Below, one piece after another: positions 8,695 through 18,635 of a DNA stretch of 64,000 bases. The stretch is taken from the NCBI GenBank assembly GCA_965216255.1, contig OZ244148.1, positions 1,736,001-1,800,000 on the forward strand. Direction: 5' to 3'. Under the pieces are notes generated by a model. The model did not search any database, had not been told where the DNA came from, and saw only the letters and a program-made list of their open reading frames with translations. The translations under genes and the position numbers were made by a program. The first letter of the stretch is position 1. Each line of letters starts with the position of its first letter. The DNA is from G965216255 sp965216255. GTDB taxonomy: Bacteria; Bacteroidota; Rhodothermia; Rhodothermales; Bin80.

Positions 8695-11600
8695 TCACCA
8701 TTGCATGGCGGCGCGCACACTGATCCCGTAGGTCACCGGCAGGTAGGGCAGAACGCTCTCCCGCGCCACGCCGGATACCGAAACACCCAGCCCACGCCTC
8801 GGTCTTACCTCGTAGCCCAAACGGTAGTCCTTGCCGCGCTCGGCCACGGCAACGGCCAGAGTTGGCCTTGCCACGCCCTCTCCCACAACAAGCCGTGTGC
8901 CGTAGCCAAGCTCCACCTCCATGTGCAACTCGCCGGGCACACCTGCCATGGCGTCCAGCACCGTGTCATGGCGCCACAGCGCCTGCCAGCCTCCCGAACG
9001 GGCAGGACCCCATATCGGCCGTATCTCTGCCGTTGGCCCAAGCCCCCCCTGAGCCCCATACCGCAATGCTCCTGCCACTCCCCACTCCGCAAAACCAGAC
9101 GCCGCGTGCGATACAAGCCCCCTTGAGCTCAGCTCCGCCCGCAGCCGGCTTCCCGGTCGCGCCAGGCGTAGACCTCCGCCCACCTCGAGTCCCAGCCCTG
9201 TCTCCGCATCCCCGCCGTCGTGCCGAAGCCCTGCCTCAATATACCCTCGGACGCTCCTCGATACCGTCATGCTTGCCTCAAGCCCCGCCCGCAGCCGGCG
9301 CACGCCAACCTCCACCATCTCCTCTGTCCGGACGCGCGCAAGAAAGACATCCGCCTCGTACGAGAGCCTCGCCCTGCTGCCGCCCACGAGCCTCCCCACA
9401 GCTCCTGCTGCCACCAGGTCTGACGTCAGTTGCGCCTCCACGCTTTCACTACCGGCCACCTCCGCAGCGCCGCGTCCAAGACCCGCCATAACCCACATAT
9501 TGGTTGCCCGAAGACGGTAGCTTACGTACGGATAGGCACCCGTAAGCACGGATCCCGTCTCTCCCTCGTCCGCATACGCCTCGAACGTCCCCGCTCCATG
9601 GCTGCGCGCCAACACGAGCCCCGCCGACAGACCACTTCTCCACTGATAGTCCGCGCCGAGCGCCGCCGTCGTGACATTCGCACTCAGGGACAGCGCGCCT
9701 TCCTGGCCATCCACCCGCGTAAATGCACCGCGGCCCCACACACTCATGGCGCCTCGACCCGCTTCCGCACGCGTCGCCAGCCCGCAGCCTGAGAGCAGCT
9801 CTGCTGCCGACGGACCCCAGTCAGGATTCACCTGCCGCATCATGCCCAGTCCCCGATGAGCTATCGACCTGCACGAAGCATCCCTCTGCTGCCACCGCAT
9901 CCTCTCTCCCATCGCCTCCACTACATGGGACGCCGACGTGCGCAGCATCCGCGCCAGATACGCCTCAAGCACCCCCTCTTCCACAGACTCCTCCTCTACG
10001 ATTGTCGCTACAGCCACCGCATCTTCCAACAGCACGTTCGTGGCCGACTCCAGAGCGAGCGAGAAAGTCTCCGACCTCCAGTCCACGCCGTCACGGAGCA
10101 GCCTCACACGCACCTCCTCCTCCACATCTCCTGGCGCAAACACAAGCGTCCCTGCCGCCATTACATAGTCCGCTCCCGCTTCCGCCGTGCCATCCAAGGT
10201 CCGGTACTGCACCGTTACCATGCGCTCGCTCGGCGATGAGAGCCATACCACAAAGACCGCCTCGCCCCCGTCCTCCGATGCCATGATGTCATCTACACGC
10301 AATAGCGGCATCCCGTCGTCGTCCTCAATGGTGCCCGTACCCACGCCCCGGACAATGACTGCATTCGTCGGGCGCGAAAGCCTCACTTGAAACGCCTCCT
10401 CCGACTCCTCGTCCAGTGCATCGTCTAGAATGGCTATGGCCACCACACCCTCCGAACTGCCGCGCTCGAAGATCGTGATGCCCCGCGAGGCCGTGTAGTC
10501 CGAGCCTGCTTCCGCCGTGGCGTCCGAAGTCTCAAAGAAGACGCTCACCACACGCGGACTCGCCCGGCTCAGCCGCACCAGAAGATGCAGTATGCCGGCA
10601 TCCTCCGTTGCTCGCCCGTCATGGATGCTGATCGTGACCGGCTCGTCATTGTGCATAATGGTCCCCCGACCCACGCCGTCGCCGATCACCGCGTTCTCCG
10701 CCCCGCTGAGTGTCACAAGAAACGTCTCGTCTTCCTCGTCCAGATTGTCCGCCACCACCGGCACCCTGATCTCCTTTTCCACTTCTGTGGCGCCAAACCG
10801 TAGTGTGCCCTGTGTCTCCGTGTAGTCCCCTCCCGCCGTCGCCGTCTCGTCCGAGGTGGCATAGCGCACGCTTACCGCCAGGGAGGTAGTGCCGCTTAGC
10901 CGCACTACAAAGACCGCAGCCCCCGCATCCTCTGCTGCGGTCACATCGTCAATGGTCAGTACCGGCACCACTTCGTTGTCCACGATCGTGGCCGTACTTG
11001 TGCTGTTTCCCGGCGTGGCGCCCTGCACGCCGCTCAGCGTGAGTACAAACGTCTCGTTCGTCTCCTGCACATTGTCATCCAGGATGGGCACCGCTACCTT
11101 TCCCGTCGTCTCTCCAGGCCCGATGGTGAGCATCCCCCTTGCTCCCGTGTAATCCTCTCCCGCCGTCGCCGTGCCGTCCGACGTGGCATACGATGCCTTC
11201 ACCTCGAGGGCGCTCTCTCTACTCAGCGTCACGGCAAACTCCGCTGTTCCCTCCCCTTCTCCCACCGTAGTTGCGCTCACTACGCCCAGCACAGGAGGTG
11301 CATCGTCATCAAGGATAGTGCCTGCAGCTTCGCCTGCGGCGATTGCGGCGCCTTCAGGATCACTCAGCTGCATCACGAATGTCTCGTCCGGCTCGTCTAT
11401 GGCGTCATCCACCAGCCGCACGGCTATGGTCTTTGACACCTCTGCCGATTCGAATCGAAGACGTCCTGCCGCGCGCTCGTAGTCCACGCCCTCCGTGGCC
11501 GTACCTTCCCGCGTCTGGTAGCCCACGCTCACCTCCTCGGCGCTTTCCCCGTCCAGCGTCACCACGAACATCATCATGCCCGCACCCTCCCACGCACGGA

Positions 11601-14600
11601 CACCCTCGATTCCAAGAGCCGGCTCGTCATCATCCACGATAGTGCCTGTGCCTTCGTCGTCGGCAATCTCCGCGTTCTGCGCTCCGCTTAGCGACAGGAA
11701 AAAAGTCTCCTGGCCCTCCCGCTCCGCGTCATCCAGTATGGGCACAGAAATGGTCCCTCTCAACTGACCCGAATCAATCTCGAGCGTTCCGCTTCGCGCC
11801 TCATAGTCCCTTCCCGCTGCCGCCGTAGCGTCTGACGTGGCGTACTGCACGCTGACGGTCTGCGCCGGATTTACCCGGTCCAGCGATACCGTAAAGCTGG
11901 CCTCTGCATCAGCTTCACTAACCGTCACGTCATCTACGCTCAGGCTATACGTGTCGTTGTCCCGGATCACAGCCTCGCCCGTCGCGTCCCCGAGCGCCGC
12001 ATTGGTCGCTCTGCTCAGCACCACGGTGAACGTCTCGTCGCCCTCTGTGAGCGCGTCATCGATCACCATCACACGGATCTCACCGTGCAGGTCCCCCGGA
12101 GGTATCGCAAGCACGCCCGAGGCGACCACATAATCCAGTCCGGCCGTGGCCGTGCCATCGACGCTGGCGTACTGCACCCTAACCGGAAGGACGAATGGCA
12201 CGTCCAGGCGCGCCGTGAAGACGACCTCTCCGGCATCCTCATCTACCACGACATCGTCAATGGAAAGCACCTGCTCGTCATCATCAATGATTGTGACCGT
12301 GGCCGCTGCCAGCGAGATGTCCGCATTCGACGCATCTGAAAGCGTCACCATGAACGTCTCGGAACTCTCCACCGCAAGATCATCCAGGATGCCAACGGAA
12401 ACGACCTGCTCCGTTTCTCCTGCCGGTATGGCCAGAATATCGGATGTGCTACCGTAGTCCTCGCCTGCTGTCGCCGTGCCGTCCGAAGTGGCATATCGCA
12501 CGGTCACGTCCGCATCCGAGGCCGGACTCAGCACCACGCGCACATTCGCCGTGCCCGCATCCTCGTGTACACTCAAATTCGCTACGACCAGGGCCGACGT
12601 GCCGTCATCATCTATGATCGTACCCGTGGCAGTACTCTCTACGATCACCGCATCTCCGTTCGCTCCGTCCAGATTCAACCTGAACGTCTCGCTCGGCTCG
12701 ACCAACGCGTCATCCACTATCGTAACGTCAACAGTCCGCTGCGTGGCGCCCGGCTCGAAAACCAGCGTGCCGCTCGCTGCATTGTAGTCTGCTCCCGCTG
12801 TCGCCGTAACGTCTGCCGTGGCGTAGTCGACTCTCACTTCCGTGCTCCGCACCGGATGTAGCGACACCGTGAATCTCGCCCTGCCTGCTCCCTCCGGCAC
12901 CACGACGCCCCTTCCGATGGCAAGCTCCGAGTGCGTGTCATTGTCCAGAATCGTCACGGCAACTTCCTCGTGCCCGATCTCGCCGTTTGTGGGCGCGCTC
13001 AGCCTCACCCCAAACGTCTCGTCCCCTTCCACCAGGTCGTCGTCCACAATGCCAATCGATACACTCTCCTCTGTCTCGCCAGAGGCAAAGACCACCTCCA
13101 GGCTCCGTGCCACGTAGTCGGCGCCCGCTGTCGCTGTACCTTCCGTGGTAGCAAGCCGCACCTTCACCAGGGCGTCGCTTGCCACAGAGAGCCGCACCGA
13201 TACAAGAACCGACCCTGCATGCTCCGCTACCATCTTGGGCCCCGCATCAATATCAATCGTCGGCGCCGATTCGTCGTCGAGTATCGTCCCCGTAGCATAG
13301 GGATCATCCGGCAGCATGGCACCGCCCGAAACGCCCACAAGCGTTACGGTGAAAGACTCTGGGCCCTCAAATACTGCGTCGTCATGTGTTTGAACCGGGA
13401 TCACAGCGCTGAGGTCGCCAGCCGTAATGCTCAGCGTCTGACCCAGAGCCGCTTCATAGTCGCTGCCGCCTTCCGCCGTATCTCCCACTCGACCCGTCGA
13501 ATAGGTGACGGTCACGTCTTGGCTGCTGGCCGCCGTCAGTTCAACCGCAAACGAGGCCACCTCTCCCTCCGTGACGGGCGCCGCATTCCGTACGACCAGA
13601 GCCGACGTGCCGTCATCATCTATGATCGTACCCGTGGCAGTACTGTCTACGATCACCGCATCTCCGTCCGCTCCGTCCAGATTCAACCTGAACGTCTCGC
13701 TCGGCTCGACCAGCGCGTCATCCACTATCGTAACGTCAACAGTCCGCTGCGTGGCGCCCGGCTCGAAAACCAGCGTGCCGCTCGCTGCATTGTAGTCTGC
13801 TCCCGCTGTCGCCGTAACGTCTGCCGTGGCGTAGTCGACTCTCACTTCCGTGCTCCGCACCGGATGTAGCGACACCGTGAATCTCGCCCTGCCTGCTCCC
13901 TCCGGCACCACGACGCCCCTTCCGATGGCAAGCTCCGAGTGCGTGTCATTGTCCAGAATCGTCACGGCAACTTCCTCGCGCCCGATCTCGCCGATTGTGG
14001 GCGCGCTCAGCCTCACCCCAAACGTCTCGTCCCCTTCCACCAGGTCGTCGTCCACAATGGCAATAGAAACACTCTCCTCGGTCTCGCCAGAGGCAAAGAC
14101 CACCTCCAGGCTCCGTGCCCCGTAGTCGGCGCCCGCTGTCGCTGTACCTTCCGTGGTAGCAAGCCGCACCTTCACCAGGGCGTCGCTTGCCACAGAGAGC
14201 CGCACCGATACAAGAACCGACCCTGCATGCTCCGCTACCATCTTGGGCGCCGCATCAATATCAATCGTCGGCGCCGACTCGTCGTCGAGTATCGTCCCCG
14301 CAGCATGGGGCTCATCCGGCAGCATGGCACCGCCCGAAACGCCCACAAGCGTTACGGTGAAAGACTCTGGGCCCTCAAATACTGCGTCGTCATGTGTTTG
14401 AACCGGGATCACAGCGCTGAGGTCGCCAGCCGTAATGCTCAGCGTCTGACCCAGAGCCGCTGCATAGTCGCTGCCGCCTTCCGCCGTATCGCCCGCTCGA
14501 CCGGTCGAATAGGTGACGGTCACCTCTTGGCTGCTGGCCGCCGTCAGTTCAACCGCAAACGAGGCCACCTCTCCCTCCGTGACGGGCGCCGCATTCCGTA

Positions 14601-16128
14601 TGCCGAGCACCGGCGCCTGGTCGTCATCCAGAATGGTTACGACCACCTCTGCAGTCTTGTCCTCGTAATCGCCGCCGCTTGCCTGCAGTTCAAGCGATAT
14701 CGTTTCGTCCACCCTGTTGTCGTCATGTGCAGCCGTCACGTTTACGGACTGGTCCGTTTCCCAGGTATCAGCCGTGAAGGCGAGGCTCGGCGGCGATACC
14801 GTCAGGTCCGTGCCCGCATACCCTGTTATGGTGAGGGTTACATCCGCCGTCGGCTCGGTTGCCAAGCGCACGTTGAAGCTGTCTCCCTGGGGATCTCCCT
14901 CCATCACCAAAAGCACCGCAGGCTCCACGATAACCTCGGGCTCCCCCACACAATTCGGACCATTCGTGCTCGGAATGCTGGCGAGCCAAGCCTGAAAAGA
15001 CGGCGTCACAGGTGCGCACAGCTCCTGCCCGCCCCACCACAAGAGCTGCATACCTGAGATATTCGTCAGGCTGGAAGGCAGCTCTCCGGTAAGCTTGTTG
15101 TCATAAAGGTAAAGCCCGCTAAGGTTGGCCAGATTGCCTAGCTCATCCGGAACAGGACCGGAAAATTCATTGCTGTGAAGCCATAGAGAAGTAAGCGTCG
15201 TAATGGCCCCCAACCAGGACGGTATGCTACCCGAAAGGTTGTTCCGATTCGCGAGGATCACCTCCAGACTTGTGAGACCTGCCAGTTCGCTCGGAAGCGC
15301 ACCCGTGAGCTCATTGCCCTCTAGCCACAAGATCTCCAGTTTTTCAAGAGACCCCAATGCTCCCGGAATAGGACCGGTAAGTTCGTTATTAGACAAATGC
15401 AGATGCGTCAGGTTGGTGAGGCGGCCGAGTTCACTCGGGATCCCGCCACTCAGACTATTTCCCAGCAAGGTTAATGAGCCGAGCCTTGACAGGTCCCCGA
15501 GTTCCGCGGGGATAGCTCCCGTGAGGTCGTTAGAGCCGAGACTCAGACTCTCAAGCTTCGACAAGCGCCCCAACTCGCCGGGTATGCTGCCCTTCAAACT
15601 ATTGATGCCTAGATTCAAGGACGACAATTGCGTCAAGTTCGCCAACGTGGCCGGAATTGTACCGGTGAGTTCATTAAAACTCAACTCCAGTACTGTTAGC
15701 TTTGTCAAATTGCCTAGCGTGGCGGGGATCGTACCCGACAGCGTATTGCTTCCCATTTCTAGGGAGGTTAGTTCAGAAAGGCTACCAAGACCATCTGGCA
15801 ACACTCCGCTCAAATTGTTGACCCGCAGTCTTAGGCGTGTTACACGACCATTCGTTACCGTCACACCACGCCACCCGCCAAGCTCCTCGGCCGTCGGCAC
15901 GGCATCCGTAGAAGTGGACCAATTTTCGTTGTTGGTCCAGTTATCTCCGTCCGTGGAGTTATAGAGGGCGATCAGCGCTCTCCAGTCGTCTTCGAGCGAA
16001 CCCATACCACCGCCCTGGGCGGCTGCAATCCTCGATGCCGAGAGCATGCCCCCCGTCACCAGGAGCATCATCACGTACACCACCGGCGCACGCAAACAGC
16101 ATTGCCGAATTCCAGAATCAGGCTCCAT
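8695..16128 (-). CDS. Giant secreted protein: signal peptide, leucine-rich repeats, about fifteen Calx-beta domains, C-terminal outer-membrane barrel
   Basis: The product has 2,477 residues. Residues 1-38 form a signal peptide ending AAAQG. Residues 40-400 hold about eleven plant-type 24-residue leucine-rich repeats (pattern LxxLxLxxNxLxGxIPxxLG). Residues from about 400 to 2090 are tandem Calx-beta domains, each closing with a T-I-x-D-D/N-D type calcium-binding turn and restarting with a V-x-E-G/D-A/E-G strand; I count about fifteen. The last 370 residues begin at a helical linker (ARMLRTSASHVVEAMG), contain the autotransporter-like WGRGAFTRVDG strand and end in tryptophan, as outer-membrane barrels do. 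The likely role is a surface adhesin exposed by a type V-like barrel. The ATG at 16126-16128 opens the signal peptide. Its 5' region is duplicated in inverted orientation at 7624-8211, and the repeat array holds a recent 1,008-bp duplication. Confidence 0.9.
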   Translation of the reverse strand: MEPDSGIRQCCLRAPVVYVMMLLVTGGMLSASRIAAAQGGGMGSLEDDWRALIALYNSTDGDNWTNNENWSTSTDAVPTAEELGGWRGVTVTNGRVTRLRLRVNNLSGVLPDGLGSLSELTSLEMGSNTLSGTIPATLGNLTKLTVLELSFNELTGTIPATLANLTQLSSLNLGINSLKGSIPGELGRLSKLESLSLGSNDLTGAIPAELGDLSRLGSLTLLGNSLSGGIPSELGRLTNLTHLHLSNNELTGPIPGALGSLEKLEILWLEGNELTGALPSELAGLTSLEVILANRNNLSGSIPSWLGAITTLTSLWLHSNEFSGPVPDELGNLANLSGLYLYDNKLTGELPSSLTNISGMQLLWWGGQELCAPVTPSFQAWLASIPSTNGPNCVGEPEVIVEPAVLLVMEGDPQGDSFNVRLATEPTADVTLTITGYAGTDLTVSPPSLAFTADTWETDQSVNVTAAHDDNRVDETISLELQASGGDYEDKTAEVVVTILDDDQAPVLGIRNAAPVTEGEVASFAVELTAASSQEVTVTYSTGRAGDTAEGGSDYAAALGQTLSITAGDLSAVIPVQTHDDAVFEGPESFTVTLVGVSGGAMLPDEPHAAGTILDDESAPTIDIDAAPKMVAEHAGSVLVSVRLSVASDALVKVRLATTEGTATAGADYGARSLEVVFASGETEESVSIAIVDDDLVEGDETFGVRLSAPTIGEIGREEVAVTILDNDTHSELAIGRGVVVPEGAGRARFTVSLHPVRSTEVRVDYATADVTATAGADYNAASGTLVFEPGATQRTVDVTIVDDALVEPSETFRLNLDGADGDAVIVDSTATGTIIDDDGTSALVVRNAAPVTEGEVASFAVELTAASSQDVTVTYSTGRVGDTAEGGSDYEAALGQTLSITAGDLSAVIPVQTHDDAVFEGPESFTVTLVGVSGGAMLPDDPYATGTILDDESAPTIDIDAGPKMVAEHAGSVLVSVRLSVASDALVKVRLATTEGTATAGADYVARSLEVVFASGETEESVSIGIVDDDLVEGDETFGVRLSAPTNGEIGHEEVAVTILDNDTHSELAIGRGVVVPEGAGRARFTVSLHPVRSTEVRVDYATADVTATAGADYNAASGTLVFEPGATQRTVDVTIVDDALVEPSETFRLNLDGANGDAVIVESTATGTIIDDDGTSALVVANLSVHEDAGTANVRVVLSPASDADVTVRYATSDGTATAGEDYGSTSDILAIPAGETEQVVSVGILDDLAVESSETFMVTLSDASNADISLAAATVTIIDDDEQVLSIDDVVVDEDAGEVVFTARLDVPFVLPVRVQYASVDGTATAGLDYVVASGVLAIPPGDLHGEIRVMVIDDALTEGDETFTVVLSRATNAALGDATGEAVIRDNDTYSLSVDDVTVSEADAEASFTVSLDRVNPAQTVSVQYATSDATAAAGRDYEARSGTLEIDSGQLRGTISVPILDDAEREGQETFFLSLSGAQNAEIADDEGTGTIVDDDEPALGIEGVRAWEGAGMMMFVVTLDGESAEEVSVGYQTREGTATEGVDYERAAGRLRFESAEVSKTIAVRLVDDAIDEPDETFVMQLSDPEGAAIAAGEAAGTILDDDAPPVLGVVSATTVGEGEGTAEFAVTLSRESALEVKASYATSDGTATAGEDYTGARGMLTIGPGETTGKVAVPILDDNVQETNETFVLTLSGVQGATPGNSTSTATIVDNEVVPVLTIDDVTAAEDAGAAVFVVRLSGTTSLAVSVRYATSDETATAGGDYTETQGTLRFGATEVEKEIRVPVVADNLDEEDETFLVTLSGAENAVIGDGVGRGTIMHNDEPVTISIHDGRATEDAGILHLLVRLSRASPRVVSVFFETSDATAEAGSDYTASRGITIFERGSSEGVVAIAILDDALDEESEEAFQVRLSRPTNAVIVRGVGTGTIEDDDGMPLLRVDDIMASEDGGEAVFVVWLSSPSERMVTVQYRTLDGTAEAGADYVMAAGTLVFAPGDVEEEVRVRLLRDGVDWRSETFSLALESATNVLLEDAVAVATIVEEESVEEGVLEAYLARMLRTSASHVVEAMGERMRWQQRDASCRSIAHRGLGMMRQVNPDWGPSAAELLSGCGLATRAEAGRGAMSVWGRGAFTRVDGQEGALSLSANVTTAALGADYQWRSGLSAGLVLARSHGAGTFEAYADEGETGSVLTGAYPYVSYRLRATNMWVMAGLGRGAAEVAGSESVEAQLTSDLVAAGAVGRLVGGSRARLSYEADVFLARVRTEEMVEVGVRRLRAGLEASMTVSRSVRGYIEAGLRHDGGDAETGLGLEVGGGLRLARPGSRLRAELSSRGLVSHAASGFAEWGVAGALRYGAQGGLGPTAEIRPIWGPARSGGWQALWRHDTVLDAMAGVPGELHMEVELGYGTRLVVGEGVARPTLAVAVAERGKDYRLGYEVRPRRGLGVSVSGVARESVLPYLPVTYGISVRAAMQW
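12583..14599 (-). repeat. Two tandem 1,008-bp copies inside the Calx-beta array
   Basis: Bases 12583-13590 and 13591-14599 are near-identical at a constant offset of 1,008 (for example gccgtcatcatctatgatcg at 12601 and 13609). The unit equals 336 codons, i.e. three Calx-beta domains, so the duplication keeps the reading frame. Only a handful of differences are visible (such as actctctacg versus actgtctacg), so it is recent and could expand or contract by recombination. Confidence 0.9.
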
Positions 16129-16469
16129 CCTGCCAGAAACGTCAGCCTCGGTTCTCCTACGCGACCGTTGGAAGATGCCCGTACAAGTCGCTCGGATATA
16201 AGCGACAAATGCCTGTCTCGAGCGAGGAACGCCTTAGAAGCAGGAGCAACCTAACACCATTGCCACCAAACGCAGAACCGACAGTTGCTTTCCGCCTGCC
16301 AGGAGTCCGTCTCGTTTTTTGGAAACACGGCCCCATTGAACCCAAACTAGGTAATTTCGCGTCATCGAATGCGACGAAGCACTCAATTTGAGTGTAATTT
16401 GGTCCCTGATTCGCCTAAAACAGCCTTCAGACCACATAGATTGGGGGAAATCCACACCAAAGGCCCTAA

Positions 16470-18635
16470 CCCATCTTTACCTTTTGAGGCGTAAAATATG
16501 GAAGATAGGCGATAGCCGCCTTTAGGAATCCGAAATGTTTTTAGGAATTCTAGACATTTTTTAGGGATGAGCCCCCACCCGTGGTGCTTTTCTGGCTTGG
16601 TTTGATCGTCCATCGCACCCCGCTTCCCCATTTCATGATTTATATGTTGGTTGTTCATGAATGTAGTGACATATTATGTCGGAAGGGCTTGCGGCCGGAC
16701 CCCATTCCCCCTATCTTGTCTGCATGTTCATCTGCCGCTCCCTCACCCGTAAGTCCTCCGACAGCACGCGCTACTATACCTTCAGCCTCTGCCAGTCCAA
16801 GCGCCGGGGCAAGAAGGTGCTGCGCCAGACCCTCCTCAATCTCGGCGCCCACTTCAGCGTCGAAGAACGCTACTGGCGCCCCTTGTGCCGGCGCATCGGA
16901 GTCCTGCTGAACGGGCAGCTGGAACTGGTTCCCGAAGAGCTGCCCGCCTCCGTAGAAGAGGAGGCTCAGCGCATTGCCTTACTCGTAAGCGCACGCCGCT
17001 CGCAAACCGTGGAACGAGACGCCAGCGGCAGGCCGCCGCGCGAGTGGCACCATGTGGACGTCCATTCGCTCAAGACGCTCCGGCCCCGCACGGTGGGCGT
17101 GGAGCATGTAGGGCTCTGGGCCATGGAACAGTTGGGCCTGCCTGAGCTCTTCGAGAAGCTTGAGATGGCGCGAGGTCTCCGGCATGCTGCCACGGGTTCC
17201 ATCATAGGACGCCTGGCCGATCCGGCCAGCGAACATGCCACGAAGCAGTGGCTGGCCTCTGCCAGCGGACTGGACGAGTTTCTGGGCTGCAACTTCGAGA
17301 AGATGGCCGACATGCAGCTCTACCGGGCCAGCGACATGCTATACAAGCACCGCAAGGTCATAGAGGACCACCTCTTTGCACGAGCCATGGATCTGTTTGA
17401 TCTGGAGCCTACGATCGCGCTTTATGAGCTGAAGGGCAGTTTCCTGGAAGGCAGTGGCAAGGGGATCGACAAGGCGAAGCGCGGACACTCGAAAAAGCGG
17501 CGTCATGGCTGCGTGCTGCTTACGCTGGCTCTGGTAGTAGACGGCAGCGGGTTCGTGCGTCGCAGTCGGCTCTTCAAGGGCAATGTAAACGAAGCGTCCA
17601 CGCTCAAGAAGATGCTTGAGTCGCTGGGGGCGCCCAAGGGCGCACGCGTGGTGATGGACCGGGGCGTAGCCACGAAGGACCGCATAGACTGGCTGCGCAA
17701 GGAGGGCTATGGCTACATCGTCGTGTCAAGAGAGCGCAGGAAGCCTTTTGACGAGCAGAAGGCAGAGTCCCTTCAGACGTCCTCGGGCAGCGACGTAGAG
17801 ATATACCGGGAGGAGGCAGACGACGAGGTGCGGCTCTACTGTCGCAGCGGGGCCCGCATAGCGAAGGAAGAGGCCATGATGAAGCAGAAAGCGGAACGAT
17901 TCGAGGAGGCCCTCGGCAAGCTTTCCAAGGGGCTTTCCCGGCCGAAGACGCACAAGCGCCTGGACCTCATAAGGGAGCGCATCGCTCGTCTGAAGCAATG
18001 CTTCGGCGGCATCGGACAGCATTACGAGATCAAAGTGGAGCCGGATAAAAAGGGCAAGCGGGCGAAGTCAATCACATGGAAACAGACGCCGAAGGCGGGC
18101 ACCATGCTGAGCGATCCGGGCGTCTATTGCCTACGCAGCAACGAGATGGACCTCTCCGCGGAAGAGCTCTGGCGCACGTACGTGATGCTGACCGACCTGG
18201 AGGCGGTGTTCCGGTCCCTGAAGTCGGAGCTGGGCCTCAGGCCGATCTATCACTCCACGGGCCGGCGCGCAGAAGGCCATCTGTTCATCACGGTGCTGGC
18301 CTACCAACTGGTGCAGGTGATCCGGAAGCGTTTGCGCGCGGTCGGGCTGCGCTCAAGCTGGACAACGCTCCGGAGGATCCTTCGGCGCCAGGTGCGCACG
18401 ACCAGCGTCTTCGAAGCCCGGAGCGGCTACACGCTCCATGTCCGCACGACCTCCTATCCAGATGCTGACCAACGGGAAATCTGCGAAGCACTTGGCATCA
18501 ATCCGGTGCCTCTTCCCATGCACAAGACGACCTTCTGAGCAACTGCGAAACTCACCTTGCAGCCCATTGTAGTGACCGAAGGATTCATATTTGCCTATTC
18601 TGCCGGGCTTTCTTGAGTGAAAAGGTAAAGATGGG
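16470..18635 (+). mobile_element. Complete IS1634-type insertion sequence
   Basis: The element is 2,166 bp. Its ends are perfect 16-bp inverted repeats: CCCATCTTTACCTTTT at 16470-16485 and its complement at 18620-18635. The flanks read CTAA at 16466-16469 and CTAA at 18636-18639, which fits a 4-bp target duplication; the IR-L copy near 7690 shows the undisturbed site with a single CTAA. One transposase gene fills most of it. Intact ends, an open transposase and a readable empty site all indicate a recent insertion, later than the inverted duplication. Confidence 0.9.
16724..18538 (+). CDS. IS1634-family transposase
   Basis: The product is about 604 residues from the ATG at 16724 (MFICRSLTRKSSDSTRYYTF), the point where relatives of this family begin; an in-frame ATG 48 bases upstream would add a non-homologous leader. 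The body shows the IS4-clade DDE layout: VVMDRGVATKDRIDWL around the second catalytic Asp, YIVVSRERR after it, and YVMLTDLEAVFRSLKSELGLRP with the final Glu, followed by GHLFITVLAYQLVQVIRK. No frameshift or stop interrupts it. It catalyses movement of the 2,166-bp element that encloses it. It is transcribed away from the giant gene, whose start lies about 340 bases to the left of the element. Confidence 0.9.
   Translation: MFICRSLTRKSSDSTRYYTFSLCQSKRRGKKVLRQTLLNLGAHFSVEERYWRPLCRRIGVLLNGQLELVPEELPASVEEEAQRIALLVSARRSQTVERDASGRPPREWHHVDVHSLKTLRPRTVGVEHVGLWAMEQLGLPELFEKLEMARGLRHAATGSIIGRLADPASEHATKQWLASASGLDEFLGCNFEKMADMQLYRASDMLYKHRKVIEDHLFARAMDLFDLEPTIALYELKGSFLEGSGKGIDKAKRGHSKKRRHGCVLLTLALVVDGSGFVRRSRLFKGNVNEASTLKKMLESLGAPKGARVVMDRGVATKDRIDWLRKEGYGYIVVSRERRKPFDEQKAESLQTSSGSDVEIYREEADDEVRLYCRSGARIAKEEAMMKQKAERFEEALGKLSKGLSRPKTHKRLDLIRERIARLKQCFGGIGQHYEIKVEPDKKGKRAKSITWKQTPKAGTMLSDPGVYCLRSNEMDLSAEELWRTYVMLTDLEAVFRSLKSELGLRPIYHSTGRRAEGHLFITVLAYQLVQVIRKRLRAVGLRSSWTTLRRILRRQVRTTSVFEARSGYTLHVRTTSYPDADQREICEALGINPVPLPMHKTTF

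Noticed and set aside
8695..9200. Type IX (Por) sorting domain at the end of the giant protein
   Set aside because: The C-terminus lacks the PNP and GxY-x-L-x-V motifs seen in the subtilase; it reads as amphipathic strands ending in Trp, which fits a barrel better.
12931..15057. Long plus-strand open frames antisense to the giant gene (up to 372 codons)
   Set aside because: They repeat with the 1,008-bp duplication and arise from the codon bias of the Calx-beta array on the other strand; no start context or homology supports them.
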